The notes under the pieces were generated by a model. That model was given only the letters and a program-made list of their open reading frames with translations. It had not been told where the DNA came from and did no database searches. DNA of 15,584 bases, from assembly GCA_044375415.1 (NCBI GenBank), contig JBILMS010000070.1, positions 1 to 15,584 of the forward strand, written 5' to 3'. Below, piece after piece: positions 1 to 7,908 of the stretch. The position numbers and the translations under genes were made by a program. The stretch is from JAWXBG01 sp044375415. GTDB taxonomy: Bacteria; Bacteroidota; Bacteroidia; Flavobacteriales_D; Sanyastnellaceae. The stretch's first letter is position 1. Each line of letters starts with the position of its first letter.

Positions 1-2362
1 CATCATTTTCCTCGAAATTTTCAAAATCAGACACTGTCGAGGGTTCAAACCAGTTTCCGGCACCAACGAACTCTGAGCCCTGGGTTGTTGACATCCCGGA
101 AGGTAGGTTGCTTGGATAATACTCACTATGGCTCACCAAAATCATTCTTTCACCGTATACAAATTCGTTGCAGTGCAATTGTAAGCCAGTGTTCACATCA
201 TTGTCTGATCCAGTATTGTTGTCTAATGAAAGAATGCCAATGTTAGGACCAGTGATGCTGAGATCAACACCTTGAAAAGTAATACCGAATTGGTTATTAT
301 CTATAAGGTTAGCCGCGGGACCAGAGCCGAATGCCACGATACCGTAGCTCTCTTCAGTACCGGGAAGATCAAAAATAATATTATCATGTACACTGTAATC
401 TGTGCACCCATTCAAATATAATCCATGGCCTTCCCCTGGAGCCACGAGAGTACTATTCATAACAACCCCATTCACCAAACCCACCAATTGAAGAGTTCTG
501 TGCTGAGTTTCAGAAACGAGAAGATTTTCCAATGTGAAATCAGTTTGGAGAGAAATAGCTTCAATGTTGACCGCATTTATTTGATCGGGCAAGGCGGTTG
601 CTAAAATGGTATCATCGTTTCCAATTGAAATCAATGAACTTGTATAATTTGTCGGATTGCCATTTGGCGAGGTCAAAGAAAGGTATGAGAAGGATCCAGG
701 TACAAAATCAATAAATGAGTTTATAGAAAGAATTGCACATTGTAAACTAGTTGAATAGCTAATTTCAGCGGTATAACATCCTTCAATAGTAACATTGTCA
801 CAGTTCTTGAAATACATGAATTGGTATGAATTTTTCGATGGTAGAGTAGAAAGATACTCGTCTGAGACCTCAAATTGAGAGTCTATAAATTTTTGCTCTG
901 TGCCACCTGTTCCCCGTAAACTCGAAGGAAACGCCCCCTGTAATCTTACATCTGTTTGATTATTGTAAAAACTTACGTTGTTACATATAACGTTAGGAGC
1001 ATGGTCGCACAGGGTAGTATTTGCGGATCTTACCCCACCATAAATCCCAATCATTGCATTTTCAATTATGCAATCACTCAGGATAACATTTCCAGAAATT
1101 TCTTGAGTGTTATCAACTAGATCTGGCCCCCAAACCTCAATCCACTTCCATCCATTAATCACAGGATTGCAATCTGCGTCAGATGTAAATTTGGTACCAT
1201 TAGCTATAAGACTTGCACCATGTTTCACAATAATTGTACCCTGAAAGGAAAAATTCACAATTGCATCATTCAAAATCAAGGAAGCCCCTTGTTCAAGAAT
1301 AATCGAATTTATATGAAGTAAAGTACCGGAATCGTATTCGAGGGTTTCGTTTTCCGAAACAACAATATCAATGTAGGAAAACTCTGTATCTGTAGAAAGA
1401 AAAGTGTTTCCCATTGCGGACGGATTTGTTAATATATGTGACCACATTATTTCAGCTTGTCCAGGAGTAAACGAGTTTCGGCATGGTGGATATGTATAAG
1501 ACATAATATTATCAATTGGTGGCGCATATTGCACATCATCAGGCCCGTCAACAATTTCTGCAAAAGATTGAATCCACAAGTTATATAGAGCCTCTTGACA
1601 TTCTGTGGCACTCTCAGGTAAAGGGTCAGAGGGATCATTTAATCCCAATTCCGAAAAAATAAACGGCTCATCAGCAAGTAACCAATTGCAATTTTGATCG
1701 ACTAACCAAGGGCTGGAATAGACCTCGTAACAGGAAAGCCATCCTGGCGAATCAAAAACGAATAATTCGGGATCATACGGTAGATCAGCGATAGCCGTGG
1801 GAAAAGTATGACTGAGCCCCAAACAGTGGCCAATTTCATGAGCCAGAACAGCTCCGGTCGAGTGTGGGACTACCCCCGCGCCAACAGCCATTACAATGTG
1901 TATATTCCCAGTTTCTATTATTCCTATTCCCGCACCAGCTGCGTAACTGGCCTCTTCAATTGTTGGATAGTGATGCGCCTCACAAAAAACATCAATTGTT
2001 AGATGATTATGAATGGAAAGATTGTCCTGATATATAAAATAGTCTGTAAGCGACATATTCTGAATGTCTATTACTGGGGGCAATGAATATGTTAGCGGAT
2101 CTTCCCATGAGGCGTTATAAAGAAAATCGTCATCTATATTATCAGTTGAAGTTACACAAAAGTGAATATTATAGGGACCGTAAAACTCCTCTAGAAATAC
2201 TAATAATTCATTGTAATTGGACTCTGTGAAACCTGCTGTGCCGTCTGACATTCGTATATTATGAAAACGTAGTCGAACGATAGCCTCAAGAGGCTCTTGA
2301 CAAAAAGAGGAAAGGGCAAATTCGCACGTGAAGAATAGTATTAAGGCAAAGCGCATGATCAT
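1..2362 (-). CDS. Secreted M43-type (pappalysin-like) zinc metalloprotease with beta-helix region, C-terminus beyond window
   Basis: An uninterrupted minus-strand reading frame of about 787 codons starts at ATG 2362 (or ATG 2356, two codons later) and leaves the window at base 1, so no stop is visible. Residues 1-21 form a signal peptide with a hydrophobic core ending near Cys21. The metzincin motif HEIGHCLGLSH is at residues 175-185 (zinc ligands His175, His179, His185; catalytic Glu176). The Met-turn NIMSY is at 285-289, followed by a Cys and an FTPGQ segment, as in family M43. From about residue 325 the sequence becomes Ile/Val/Asn/Gly-rich with short repeating strands and segments such as NGWKWIEVWG, which I infer to be a right-handed parallel beta-helix. 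Large secreted proteins of this kind in Bacteroidota often end in a type IX secretion sorting domain; that part would lie outside the window. The substrate is unknown. No frameshift was seen. Confidence 0.85.
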   Translation of the reverse strand, partial: MIMRFALILFFTCEFALSSFCQEPLEAIVRLRFHNIRMSDGTAGFTESNYNELLVFLEEFYGPYNIHFCVTSTDNIDDDFLYNASWEDPLTYSLPPVIDIQNMSLTDYFIYQDNLSIHNHLTIDVFCEAHHYPTIEEASYAAGAGIGIIETGNIHIVMAVGAGVVPHSTGAVLAHEIGHCLGLSHTFPTAIADLPYDPELFVFDSPGWLSCYEVYSSPWLVDQNCNWLLADEPFIFSELGLNDPSDPLPESATECQEALYNLWIQSFAEIVDGPDDVQYAPPIDNIMSYTYPPCRNSFTPGQAEIMWSHILTNPSAMGNTFLSTDTEFSYIDIVVSENETLEYDSGTLLHINSIILEQGASLILNDAIVNFSFQGTIIVKHGASLIANGTKFTSDADCNPVINGWKWIEVWGPDLVDNTQEISGNVILSDCIIENAMIGIYGGVRSANTTLCDHAPNVICNNVSFYNNQTDVRLQGAFPSSLRGTGGTEQKFIDSQFEVSDEYLSTLPSKNSYQFMYFKNCDNVTIEGCYTAEISYSTSLQCAILSINSFIDFVPGSFSYLSLTSPNGNPTNYTSSLISIGNDDTILATALPDQINAVNIEAISLQTDFTLENLLVSETQHRTLQLVGLVNGVVMNSTLVAPGEGHGLYLNGCTDYSVHDNIIFDLPGTEESYGIVAFGSGPAANLIDNNQFGITFQGVDLSITGPNIGILSLDNNTGSDNDVNTGLQLHCNEFVYGERMILVSHSEYYPSNLPSGMSTTQGSEFVGAGNWFEPSTVSDFENFEEND

Positions 2363-2660
2363 AATTCATTTATTTAGGACACATTAAAAAGTCAACCTTA
2401 ATTGTAAATCGGAACATTTAACAAGAACTTATCGAAATGTGATTTGACTTCAAAAATTCTTACTTGTATAATCATCTAGTAGTAAATGTAATTTCTATCT
2501 GATAGTCTAATCATTTTTTTCTTAACGCAAGGTAATCGAAATTATCTCAAAAGAATGAGAGTTCTAGAAATAAATAGTTATTTGATAATTAAATCTGAGA
2601 TCATTTTCATCCGTATAAAGGATGCTCTATGATACAATCCCGCCAAGGTTAAAAATTAAA
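2363..2660. other. AT-rich intergenic gap between two minus-strand genes
   Basis: These 298 bases separate the stop of the amine oxidase gene from the start of the M43 protease gene, so they should hold the terminator of the first and the promoter of the second. I found no clear TAnnTTTG element on the minus strand and no strong terminator. The only small symmetry is CATCC/GGATG around a 7-base loop at 2608-2624. No open frame here looks like a gene. Confidence 0.5.
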
Positions 2661-4031
2661 TCACACCCTATCCGCCGCATCCCGTCCCGTTTCCAACGCC
2701 CCTTCCATAAAGCCCTGCCAATTTTCAGAGAGATGTTCGCCGGCGAAATCTATGCGCGATAGATCACGAGAGAGTTCCGGCCAAAGACGATTCCATTGGC
2801 CCTTACCATACATAGCATAGGCACCGAAGGAATACTTACTGGCTCCCCAGTAGTAATTTACTTGTTCTCTGATCTGCGATTTTATATCGGGAAATGCAGC
2901 ACGTAAACTTTGACAAACCATGTCCGCATTCGCTTCTTTGCTCTGATTGGCGAACATGGCGGCTTTGTCGCCAATGGAATACGATATAAGCGCCCCTTTT
3001 GTTGAAGCCTGATTTTTGGTGGCGTGATAGAAGTAATGTCCGGGCATGTCTGTAATCATATCAAATGATTCATCTTTCCAAAATCGATTTTCAAACAAGA
3101 CAGCATGTTTATTAATTCGAGCATATTGCAACTCCTGAATGGCGTGGAGCATGGCTTCCGGCAAAACGGGGTTCCAATTTATCTTACTTACGGCATAGGT
3201 GGGTATAGTACAGATGAGTTTATCGGCCGTATAGATTTGTCCATCTGCGCAATGAACCTGCACCTTGTCTTTGTGGTCAACCCTTACAACAAGACTATTG
3301 CATTTTACCCTATCAGGAAACACATCTCGCATTTTGTATGCAAGTTGTTGGTTACCTCCGACCATCTTATAATCCATTTCATTTCTTGAATTTTCACTCG
3401 TGCGTGTATACTCCTCAAGAGCAGCATAAGCAGAGACAAAGCGAATACTTTCTCCGAAATCCGTGCTATCCATTAACTCTCTTAGATCGAGATCGACGCC
3501 TCGGCAACCATTTTCTTCGAGGTATCTCCACCAATCAATTTGATCGAGTCGTTTACCAAGTTTTTCTTTTTCTTTTTCAGGTAATTCTTTATAAGCATCC
3601 AGCAGTTCTTTATATTTCTTTTCCCATTCAGGACTAGAGATTTCGGAAACTGTTTTATAATGTTTTCCTCCGTAAATAACCTGTGAGTCGAACTGATTGT
3701 TTTTGTATTCGATGTTAAAACGAGCACACAATTCGCGGAGGTAAGTATGGTCTTCACCAATCCATTCTGCTCCTAGTTCCACCACCAGTTTATCGGCAGG
3801 GTCGATGACATGAGATTTAACTCTACCCCCAACTTCGCTGCCTGCTTCTAGAATTTTGAAATCGTAACCTTTATCGTAAAGTCTCAGACCGGCAGACAAT
3901 CCGGCAAAACCACCACCTAATATGAGCACGAATGGTTTTTTTCCGATGAGGGGAATTCCGCTAGAGGCAGATAATGCAAGCCCCGTAAATGCCAATGTCG
4001 ATGTTGTAATGAATTGTCGCCGAGTGCTCAT
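2661..4031 (-). CDS. FAD-dependent flavin amine oxidase with Tat signal peptide
   Basis: This 456-residue protein belongs to the flavin monoamine oxidase superfamily, which oxidises amines or related substrates using FAD. The N-terminus STRRQFITTSTLAFTG is a twin-arginine signal followed by a hydrophobic stretch, so the folded, FAD-loaded protein is probably exported. The dinucleotide-binding motif LGGGFAG is at residues 38-44, and EAGSEVGGR at 62-70 is the family's second glycine-rich motif, with Glu62 expected to contact the FAD ribose. The C-terminal FAGEH...GFMEGALETG segment is the family's FAD-binding C-terminal motif. Length is typical. The start at 4031 is fixed by the Tat motif directly after the first Met. 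No Shine-Dalgarno sequence is visible and the gene appears to stand alone. The substrate cannot be read from sequence; amino acid oxidases and other amine oxidases in this superfamily are alternatives. Confidence 0.88.
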   Translation of the reverse strand: MSTRRQFITTSTLAFTGLALSASSGIPLIGKKPFVLILGGGFAGLSAGLRLYDKGYDFKILEAGSEVGGRVKSHVIDPADKLVVELGAEWIGEDHTYLRELCARFNIEYKNNQFDSQVIYGGKHYKTVSEISSPEWEKKYKELLDAYKELPEKEKEKLGKRLDQIDWWRYLEENGCRGVDLDLRELMDSTDFGESIRFVSAYAALEEYTRTSENSRNEMDYKMVGGNQQLAYKMRDVFPDRVKCNSLVVRVDHKDKVQVHCADGQIYTADKLICTIPTYAVSKINWNPVLPEAMLHAIQELQYARINKHAVLFENRFWKDESFDMITDMPGHYFYHATKNQASTKGALISYSIGDKAAMFANQSKEANADMVCQSLRAAFPDIKSQIREQVNYYWGASKYSFGAYAMYGKGQWNRLWPELSRDLSRIDFAGEHLSENWQGFMEGALETGRDAADRV

Positions 4032-4155
4032 GTCGCAAAGATTTAGATGTGCAAACTAGTTCTTTTTTGGTTTAATCGGATTGACGAATCGTTAACTATA
4101 AAAAAGATCAGTATAGCAGATTCAAGAACAAATGGACGAGTCAGATCGCTTCCCT

Positions 4156-4163
4156 TACATTTG
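4156..4163 (+). promoter_or_regulatory. Bacteroidota -7 element upstream of ispD
   Basis: TACATTTG matches the Bacteroidota -7 consensus TAnnTTTG in full. No TTG sits at the expected distance upstream, so only half of the promoter is convincing. A transcript from here would begin near 4169, before the preferred ispD start at 4183 and after the in-frame ATG at 4132. Confidence 0.5.
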
Positions 4164-4182
4164 CTTTATGATGGTGAATTCG

Positions 4183-4857
4183 ATGTATGCAGTAATTGTT
4201 TCCGGAGGGAGCGGCAAACGAATGGGTGCCGAAATACCTAAGCAGTTTTTATTGCTGAATGGTCTGCCGGTATTGGCTCATACGTTAAAGGCATTTTTTG
4301 ATTTTAATGCTGAAATAGAACTCATAGTTGTATTACCCCCCGAATCGATAGAGACTTGGAAATCGCTTTGCAAAGAGTACAAGATTACTATTCCACATAC
4401 GATGGTAATGGGAGGTGCCGAGCGCTTTGATTCCGTGCAGAATGGTTTAAATGTCATTAAATCAAACTCAGGTTTGGTTGCTATTCACGATGGAGTAAGG
4501 CCTTTGGTAAGTAGAGAAACAATAACGAGGTGTTTGGATGCAGCTGAATTAACCGGAGCAGCTATACCGGTATTGGAATTAACCGACAGTTTGCGTTTTA
4601 GAAGCGAACATGACTCGAAAGCAGTGAATAGAAAGGATTATGTGACTGTGCAAACGCCACAGTGTTTTTCACTTGAAAAAATCCGAGAAGCCTATAAGAG
4701 TCCTTTTAACGCATCTTTCACCGATGATGCAAGTGTCTTTGAAGAGAGCGGTTTCCCTGTGGAGTTGGTAAAGGGTAATCCGGAGAATATCAAAATTACT
4801 GTACCCGGAGATATTGAGTTAGCTGAGTTCTTTATTAGAAGGAGAGAAAACAAGTAG
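4183..4857 (+). CDS. ispD: 2-C-methyl-D-erythritol 4-phosphate cytidylyltransferase
   Basis: IspD transfers CMP from CTP to methylerythritol 4-phosphate, the third step of the MEP isoprenoid pathway, in the cytosol. The nucleotide-binding start GGSGKRMG followed by PKQF is at residues 8-22 (Arg13 and Lys20 appear to match catalytic Arg20 and Lys27 of the E. coli enzyme). HDGVRPLVS is at 102-110 (Asp103), QTPQCF at 157-162, TDDASVFEESG at 180-190, and NIKIT with Lys204 near the end. With the ATG at 4183 the protein has 224 residues and begins MYAVIVSGGSG, as is usual for the family. In-frame ATGs at 4132, 4168 and 4171 would add up to 17 unconserved residues, and the 4132 start lies upstream of the likely promoter. 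It is convergent with the CPBP protease gene. Confidence 0.93.
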   Translation: MYAVIVSGGSGKRMGAEIPKQFLLLNGLPVLAHTLKAFFDFNAEIELIVVLPPESIETWKSLCKEYKITIPHTMVMGGAERFDSVQNGLNVIKSNSGLVAIHDGVRPLVSRETITRCLDAAELTGAAIPVLELTDSLRFRSEHDSKAVNRKDYVTVQTPQCFSLEKIREAYKSPFNASFTDDASVFEESGFPVELVKGNPENIKITVPGDIELAEFFIRRRENK

Positions 4858-4977
4858 TAGTTGAGTTTTCCAATCCTTAGAAGTAAATGTGGCAAGTTGC
4901 ATGATCAGCCCCTCTCCTTGTTCTCGTGAGTCCCACGTATTAAATCCAACCGTGAGCGCTGACAAAACCGTCGGAAG

Positions 4978-5014
4978 GCCTCACCCCTAGCCCCTCTCCA
5001 GGGGAGAGGGGGAC
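4978..5014. repeat. REP-like palindromic repeat, copy 1
   Basis: This 37-base unit begins GCCTCACCCC and contains a 9-bp stem CCCCTCTCC/GGAGAGGGG around a 3-base loop. It lies between the convergent 3' ends of ispD and the CPBP protease gene. Copy 2 at 5091-5125 has the same sequence in inverted orientation with a few differences. An 11-base fragment AGCCCCTCTCC near 4907-4917 may be a remnant of a third copy. This C-rich/G-rich palindrome resembles the REP-type repeats spread through many bacterial genomes. It could also act as a terminator stem, but no T-run follows. Confidence 0.75.
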
Positions 5015-5074
5015 GTTTACGTTCAATGAAAAGGGTGGTTTTCAAATAGTATTTTCTTAAAAAACCTGAACATT

Positions 5075-6061
5075 TCAATTAGCAGGATCGGTCCCCTCTC
5101 CTCTGGAGAGGGCGGAGGGTGAGGCTTTCGTTGAATTGGGTACCCCAAAAAATTCATCTTTCCTCTTATAAAAAACCGACCTTTTCGCCATGAACATTAA
5201 CGCAGCGATACCAATTACCAGCCATAAGTATAAAGTAATCCCTGTATCAGAGGGGGCTAATTCTTGTGGTTCCATAGTGCCGGCTTCTCGAAAGGCCATA
5301 AAGGCAAGACCGTTGTGGAGTCCATGTGCTACAACGGAAGTCCAAAGACTGCCGGTCCAGACAACCATGTAGCCAAAAAGGGCACCCAGTACCATTCTCG
5401 GTAAAAAACCATAGAATTGAAAATGTATAAAACTGAATATGAAGGCGGTAACCCAAATAGAGAGTTGGATATTTTTGGTGATTCTTCCCAATACCGGTTG
5501 AAGTACTCCCCGAAACGCGATCTCTTCACAAATAGCGGGAAATAATATGATTGCTACGATGGTCCAGATTAATCCCCCGGAAGTTTCCAGTTTTAGAATT
5601 CCTTGAGTAAGGTTTTTTAATTCCATTTCTTGTGGCAAAGCCATGGATTCGAGCCAAGAACCTTCGGGGATCAGCACATGATTGAGGATTTCCACAAAAT
5701 TGATCACCGGACTAATGCCGAGAATGATCAATGGAATGAGGACGATTGTGTATTGAGGAGTATAAAGCCACAAACCCTTTTTAAAATTGCCTATCACCAA
5801 CCAAATGAACCATATAGATGGGATTAGAAACACAAAAAGTTGACTCAAGCTATTGTACCACGAAAGGTGTTTCATTGCCACCGGGTTCTCGTATTGCCCC
5901 ATATAATCGGGCAGCTGATTGAGTTCCAAACCGGTGATATATTGGAGCAATAAGACCCCAAGCGCACCGCCTACAGCGGCCCCTATCAGTGTTAACGATA
6001 TGAAAAACAGCAATCTCGGCCAAGGCTTCAATTGTTGAAAGGTGGAAAGAAGTGGATTCAT
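5075..6061 (-). CDS. CPBP family intramembrane metalloprotease
   Basis: This 328-residue polytopic membrane protein carries the CPBP (CAAX protease and bacteriocin-processing, formerly Abi) signature. EEIAFRG at residues 179-185 gives the paired glutamates and arginine, FSFIH at 209-213 gives FxxxH, and HGLHN at 246-250 gives HxxxN. Several hydrophobic segments surround them, at about 17-41, 73-91, 103-122, 164-178, 198-215, 222-245 and 275-293. The family includes prenyl-protein proteases and bacteriocin-related proteins; most bacterial members have no known substrate. The last residues, 313-324 (ASPSALSRGEGT), are encoded by a REP-like repeat copy (5091-5125), so the tail after the last membrane segment is probably an acquired extension. 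The gene is divergent from dusB with a 32-base gap. A weak minus-strand -7-like TATTTTTA is the only promoter candidate. Confidence 0.9.
   Translation of the reverse strand: MNPLLSTFQQLKPWPRLLFFISLTLIGAAVGGALGVLLLQYITGLELNQLPDYMGQYENPVAMKHLSWYNSLSQLFVFLIPSIWFIWLVIGNFKKGLWLYTPQYTIVLIPLIILGISPVINFVEILNHVLIPEGSWLESMALPQEMELKNLTQGILKLETSGGLIWTIVAIILFPAICEEIAFRGVLQPVLGRITKNIQLSIWVTAFIFSFIHFQFYGFLPRMVLGALFGYMVVWTGSLWTSVVAHGLHNGLAFMAFREAGTMEPQELAPSDTGITLYLWLVIGIAALMFMAKRSVFYKRKDEFFGVPNSTKASPSALSRGEGTDPAN
5091..5125. repeat. REP-like palindromic repeat, copy 2, inside the 3' end of the CPBP protease gene
   Basis: This 35-base inverted counterpart of the repeat at 4978-5014 has a stem CCCTCTCC/GGAGAGGG around loop TCT. 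It lies wholly inside the coding region of the CPBP protease and encodes its residues 313-324. The two copies face each other across 76 bases and could pair into one long hairpin. Confidence 0.75.
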
Positions 6062-6065
6062 GCGT

Positions 6066-6073
6066 TACTTTTG
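6066..6073 (+). promoter_or_regulatory. Bacteroidota -7 element upstream of dusB
   Basis: TACTTTTG matches TAnnTTTG in full and begins 5 bases beyond the start codon of the divergent CPBP gene. Transcription would begin near 6079, about 15 bases before the dusB start. No good -33 TTG was found at the usual distance. Confidence 0.5.
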
Positions 6074-6093
6074 CAGTCCTTTTGTAGAAAACG

Positions 6094-7086
6094 TTGGTAA
6101 AAATAGGCAACATAGAGCTCCCGGATTTTCCCTTGCTTCTCGCCCCCATGGAGGACGTGAGTGATCCGCCTTTCCGCATGGTCTGCAAGGAACAGGGCGC
6201 CGACATGATGTACACCGAGTTTATAAGTAGCGAAGCTTTGATACGCAATGCTGCCAAAAGCCGGATGAAACTGGATATCTACGAATATGAACGCCCTATT
6301 GGAGTCCAGATTTTCGGAAGTGAAATACCGGCAATGGTAGAGAGCGCCCGAATTATTCAAGAAACCGGTCCGGATCTGTTGGATATTAACTATGGATGTC
6401 CGGTTAAAAAGGTAGCGTGTAAGGGTGCCGGTGCCGGGATATTGCAAAACATTCCAAAGATGGTGAGCATGACCGAAGCCATTGTGAAAGCAACAACGCT
6501 TCCGGTTACGGTTAAAACACGATTGGGATGGGACGATAGCACCAAAAACATACTCGAGGTTGCGGAACGACTTCAGGATATCGGCATTCAGGCGCTCACT
6601 ATACATGGACGTACACGCGTTCAGATGTACAAGGGAGAAGCCGATTGGTCGTTGATCGCTAAAGTTAAAGAGAACCAACGTATACGTATTCCCATATTTG
6701 GAAATGGCGACATCGATTCTCCTGAAAAGGCATTGGAATATAAAAATCGGTATGGCGTCGATGGGATCATGATTGGTCGGGCCAGCATTGGTTATCCGTG
6801 GATTTTTAAAGAGATAAAGCACTTTTTGGCTACGGGTGAAAAACTTCCAGTTCCAACGTTAGTAGAAAGAGCGAATGCTTGTCGTCGTCATTTCGAATTT
6901 TCGGTAAAGTGGAAAGGAGATAAAGCAGGCGTATTCGAAATGCGTCGTCATTACAGCAATTATTTTAAAGGTCTCGAGAACTTTAAAGAGGAGAGAAGTG
7001 CACTTGTTTTAGCTGCCGATCCCAAGGAAATTATTGAGCGTCTAGAGGCTATTCCTACAAAATATGAAGGAATGTTGTTCGGTTAG
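6094..7086 (+). CDS. dusB: tRNA-dihydrouridine synthase DusB
   Basis: DusB is an FMN-dependent enzyme that reduces specific uridines of tRNA to dihydrouridine in the cytosol. The 330-residue protein shows the family pattern: LLLAPMEDVSDPPFR at residues 14-28 (FMN-binding entry), GVQIFGS at 70-76, DINYGCPVKK at 97-106 with the catalytic Cys102, VKTRLGW at 140-146, TIHGRTR at 169-175, IFGNGDI at 201-207 and GIMIGRA at 224-230. The start is a TTG at 6094: an in-frame TAG at 6085-6087 closes the frame just upstream, and the next ATG would remove the conserved N-terminal strand. No Shine-Dalgarno sequence is present. The gene is convergent with uppP, with a 24-base gap. Confidence 0.93.
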   Translation: MVKIGNIELPDFPLLLAPMEDVSDPPFRMVCKEQGADMMYTEFISSEALIRNAAKSRMKLDIYEYERPIGVQIFGSEIPAMVESARIIQETGPDLLDINYGCPVKKVACKGAGAGILQNIPKMVSMTEAIVKATTLPVTVKTRLGWDDSTKNILEVAERLQDIGIQALTIHGRTRVQMYKGEADWSLIAKVKENQRIRIPIFGNGDIDSPEKALEYKNRYGVDGIMIGRASIGYPWIFKEIKHFLATGEKLPVPTLVERANACRRHFEFSVKWKGDKAGVFEMRRHYSNYFKGLENFKEERSALVLAADPKEIIERLEAIPTKYEGMLFG

Positions 7087-7110
7087 TTGAATTAACTGTA
7101 ATTTTTACTA

Positions 7111-7902
7111 TTAACCTGTAATTTGTAGATCCACTCCGGATAGAATAAGAGCGATCAAAATCACTCCGAGTATTATTCTATACCAACCAAACACTCGGAA
7201 TCCATGTTTGGTTAAGAAAGAAATAAAAAACTTGATCGCCGCCATGGCTACGATAAAAGCTACGGCATTTCCTACAAGTAAAAGGAAAAGATTATTTCCT
7301 TCAAAAAGTCCGGGCACCTTGTCATATCCCTTGTACAATTTGTATGCAGAGGCAGCAAACATGGTGGGAACAGCGAGAAAGAAACTGAATTCTGCCGCTT
7401 GTTTGCGCGTTAAGCCTTGAGTCATTCCGCCTATGATGGTACTAGCACTTCTGGAAACGCCCGGTATCATGGCAATACACTGAAAAAGCCCGATGGTAAA
7501 GGCGTTTGGATAAGTAACCTCTTTTTCGACTTTTGGATTTAAATACTTATCAATAAAAATAAGTACTACACCTCCGACTAGCAGTGAAACCGCGACCGTC
7601 ATAACACTGCCGAGCATAGCGTCGATGTAATCGTCCATTAAAAAACCTATGACAGCGGCCGGAATAAAAGCAGCGAACAGTTTGAGGTAAAAGTTTATAC
7701 TTTGAAAAAAGCGTTTGAAGTATAAAACGACCACACTTAAAATTGCTCCGAATTGGATGTTAATGATAAGTGCTTTATTGAAATCATCAGGTTCAATACC
7801 GAGCAGATGTTCGGCGATTATCATGTGACCGGTGCTGCTTACGGGCAAAAACTCCGTGAGCCCTTCGATGATGGCAATAATGATTACTTCGAGTAACGAC
7901 AT
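7111..7902 (-). CDS. uppP: Undecaprenyl-diphosphatase (BacA/UppP family)
   Basis: UppP dephosphorylates undecaprenyl pyrophosphate to the lipid carrier used in peptidoglycan and surface polysaccharide synthesis, acting in the inner membrane; extra copies give bacitracin resistance. The 263-residue protein has the two family signatures, EGLTEFLPVSSTGH at residues 13-26 and PGVSRSASTI at 147-156, which together form the active site. It is hydrophobic throughout, with about eight membrane segments, and has the usual length. It starts 6 bases after the stop of the DUF3098 gene, so the two are almost certainly cotranscribed. In many Bacteroidota the run is ftsX, DUF3098, uppP, truB; here truB is absent downstream. 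Confidence 0.95.
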   Translation of the reverse strand: MSLLEVIIIAIIEGLTEFLPVSSTGHMIIAEHLLGIEPDDFNKALIINIQFGAILSVVVLYFKRFFQSINFYLKLFAAFIPAAVIGFLMDDYIDAMLGSVMTVAVSLLVGGVVLIFIDKYLNPKVEKEVTYPNAFTIGLFQCIAMIPGVSRSASTIIGGMTQGLTRKQAAEFSFFLAVPTMFAASAYKLYKGYDKVPGLFEGNNLFLLLVGNAVAFIVAMAAIKFFISFLTKHGFRVFGWYRIILGVILIALILSGVDLQITG

Positions 7903-7908
7903 AGATCC

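Noticed and set aside
1808..2002. Plus-strand open frame of 64 codons
   Set aside because: It is antisense to the catalytic domain of the M43 protease, including its HExxH region.
4132..4182. N-terminal extension of IspD from ATG 4132
   Set aside because: The added residues do not match the family start, and the likely -7 element at 4156-4163 would put this ATG outside the message.
5850..6257. Minus-strand open frame of 135 codons
   Set aside because: It overlaps the real starts of both the CPBP protease gene and dusB in another frame and shows no family pattern.
6058..6822. Minus-strand open frame of 254 codons
   Set aside because: It lies antisense to dusB, whose motifs are complete, and its translation has no recognisable domain.
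7087..7137. Imperfect repeat of CTGTAATTT around the dusB/uppP 3' ends as a terminator
   Set aside because: Stems of only about four base pairs can be formed, too weak to call.
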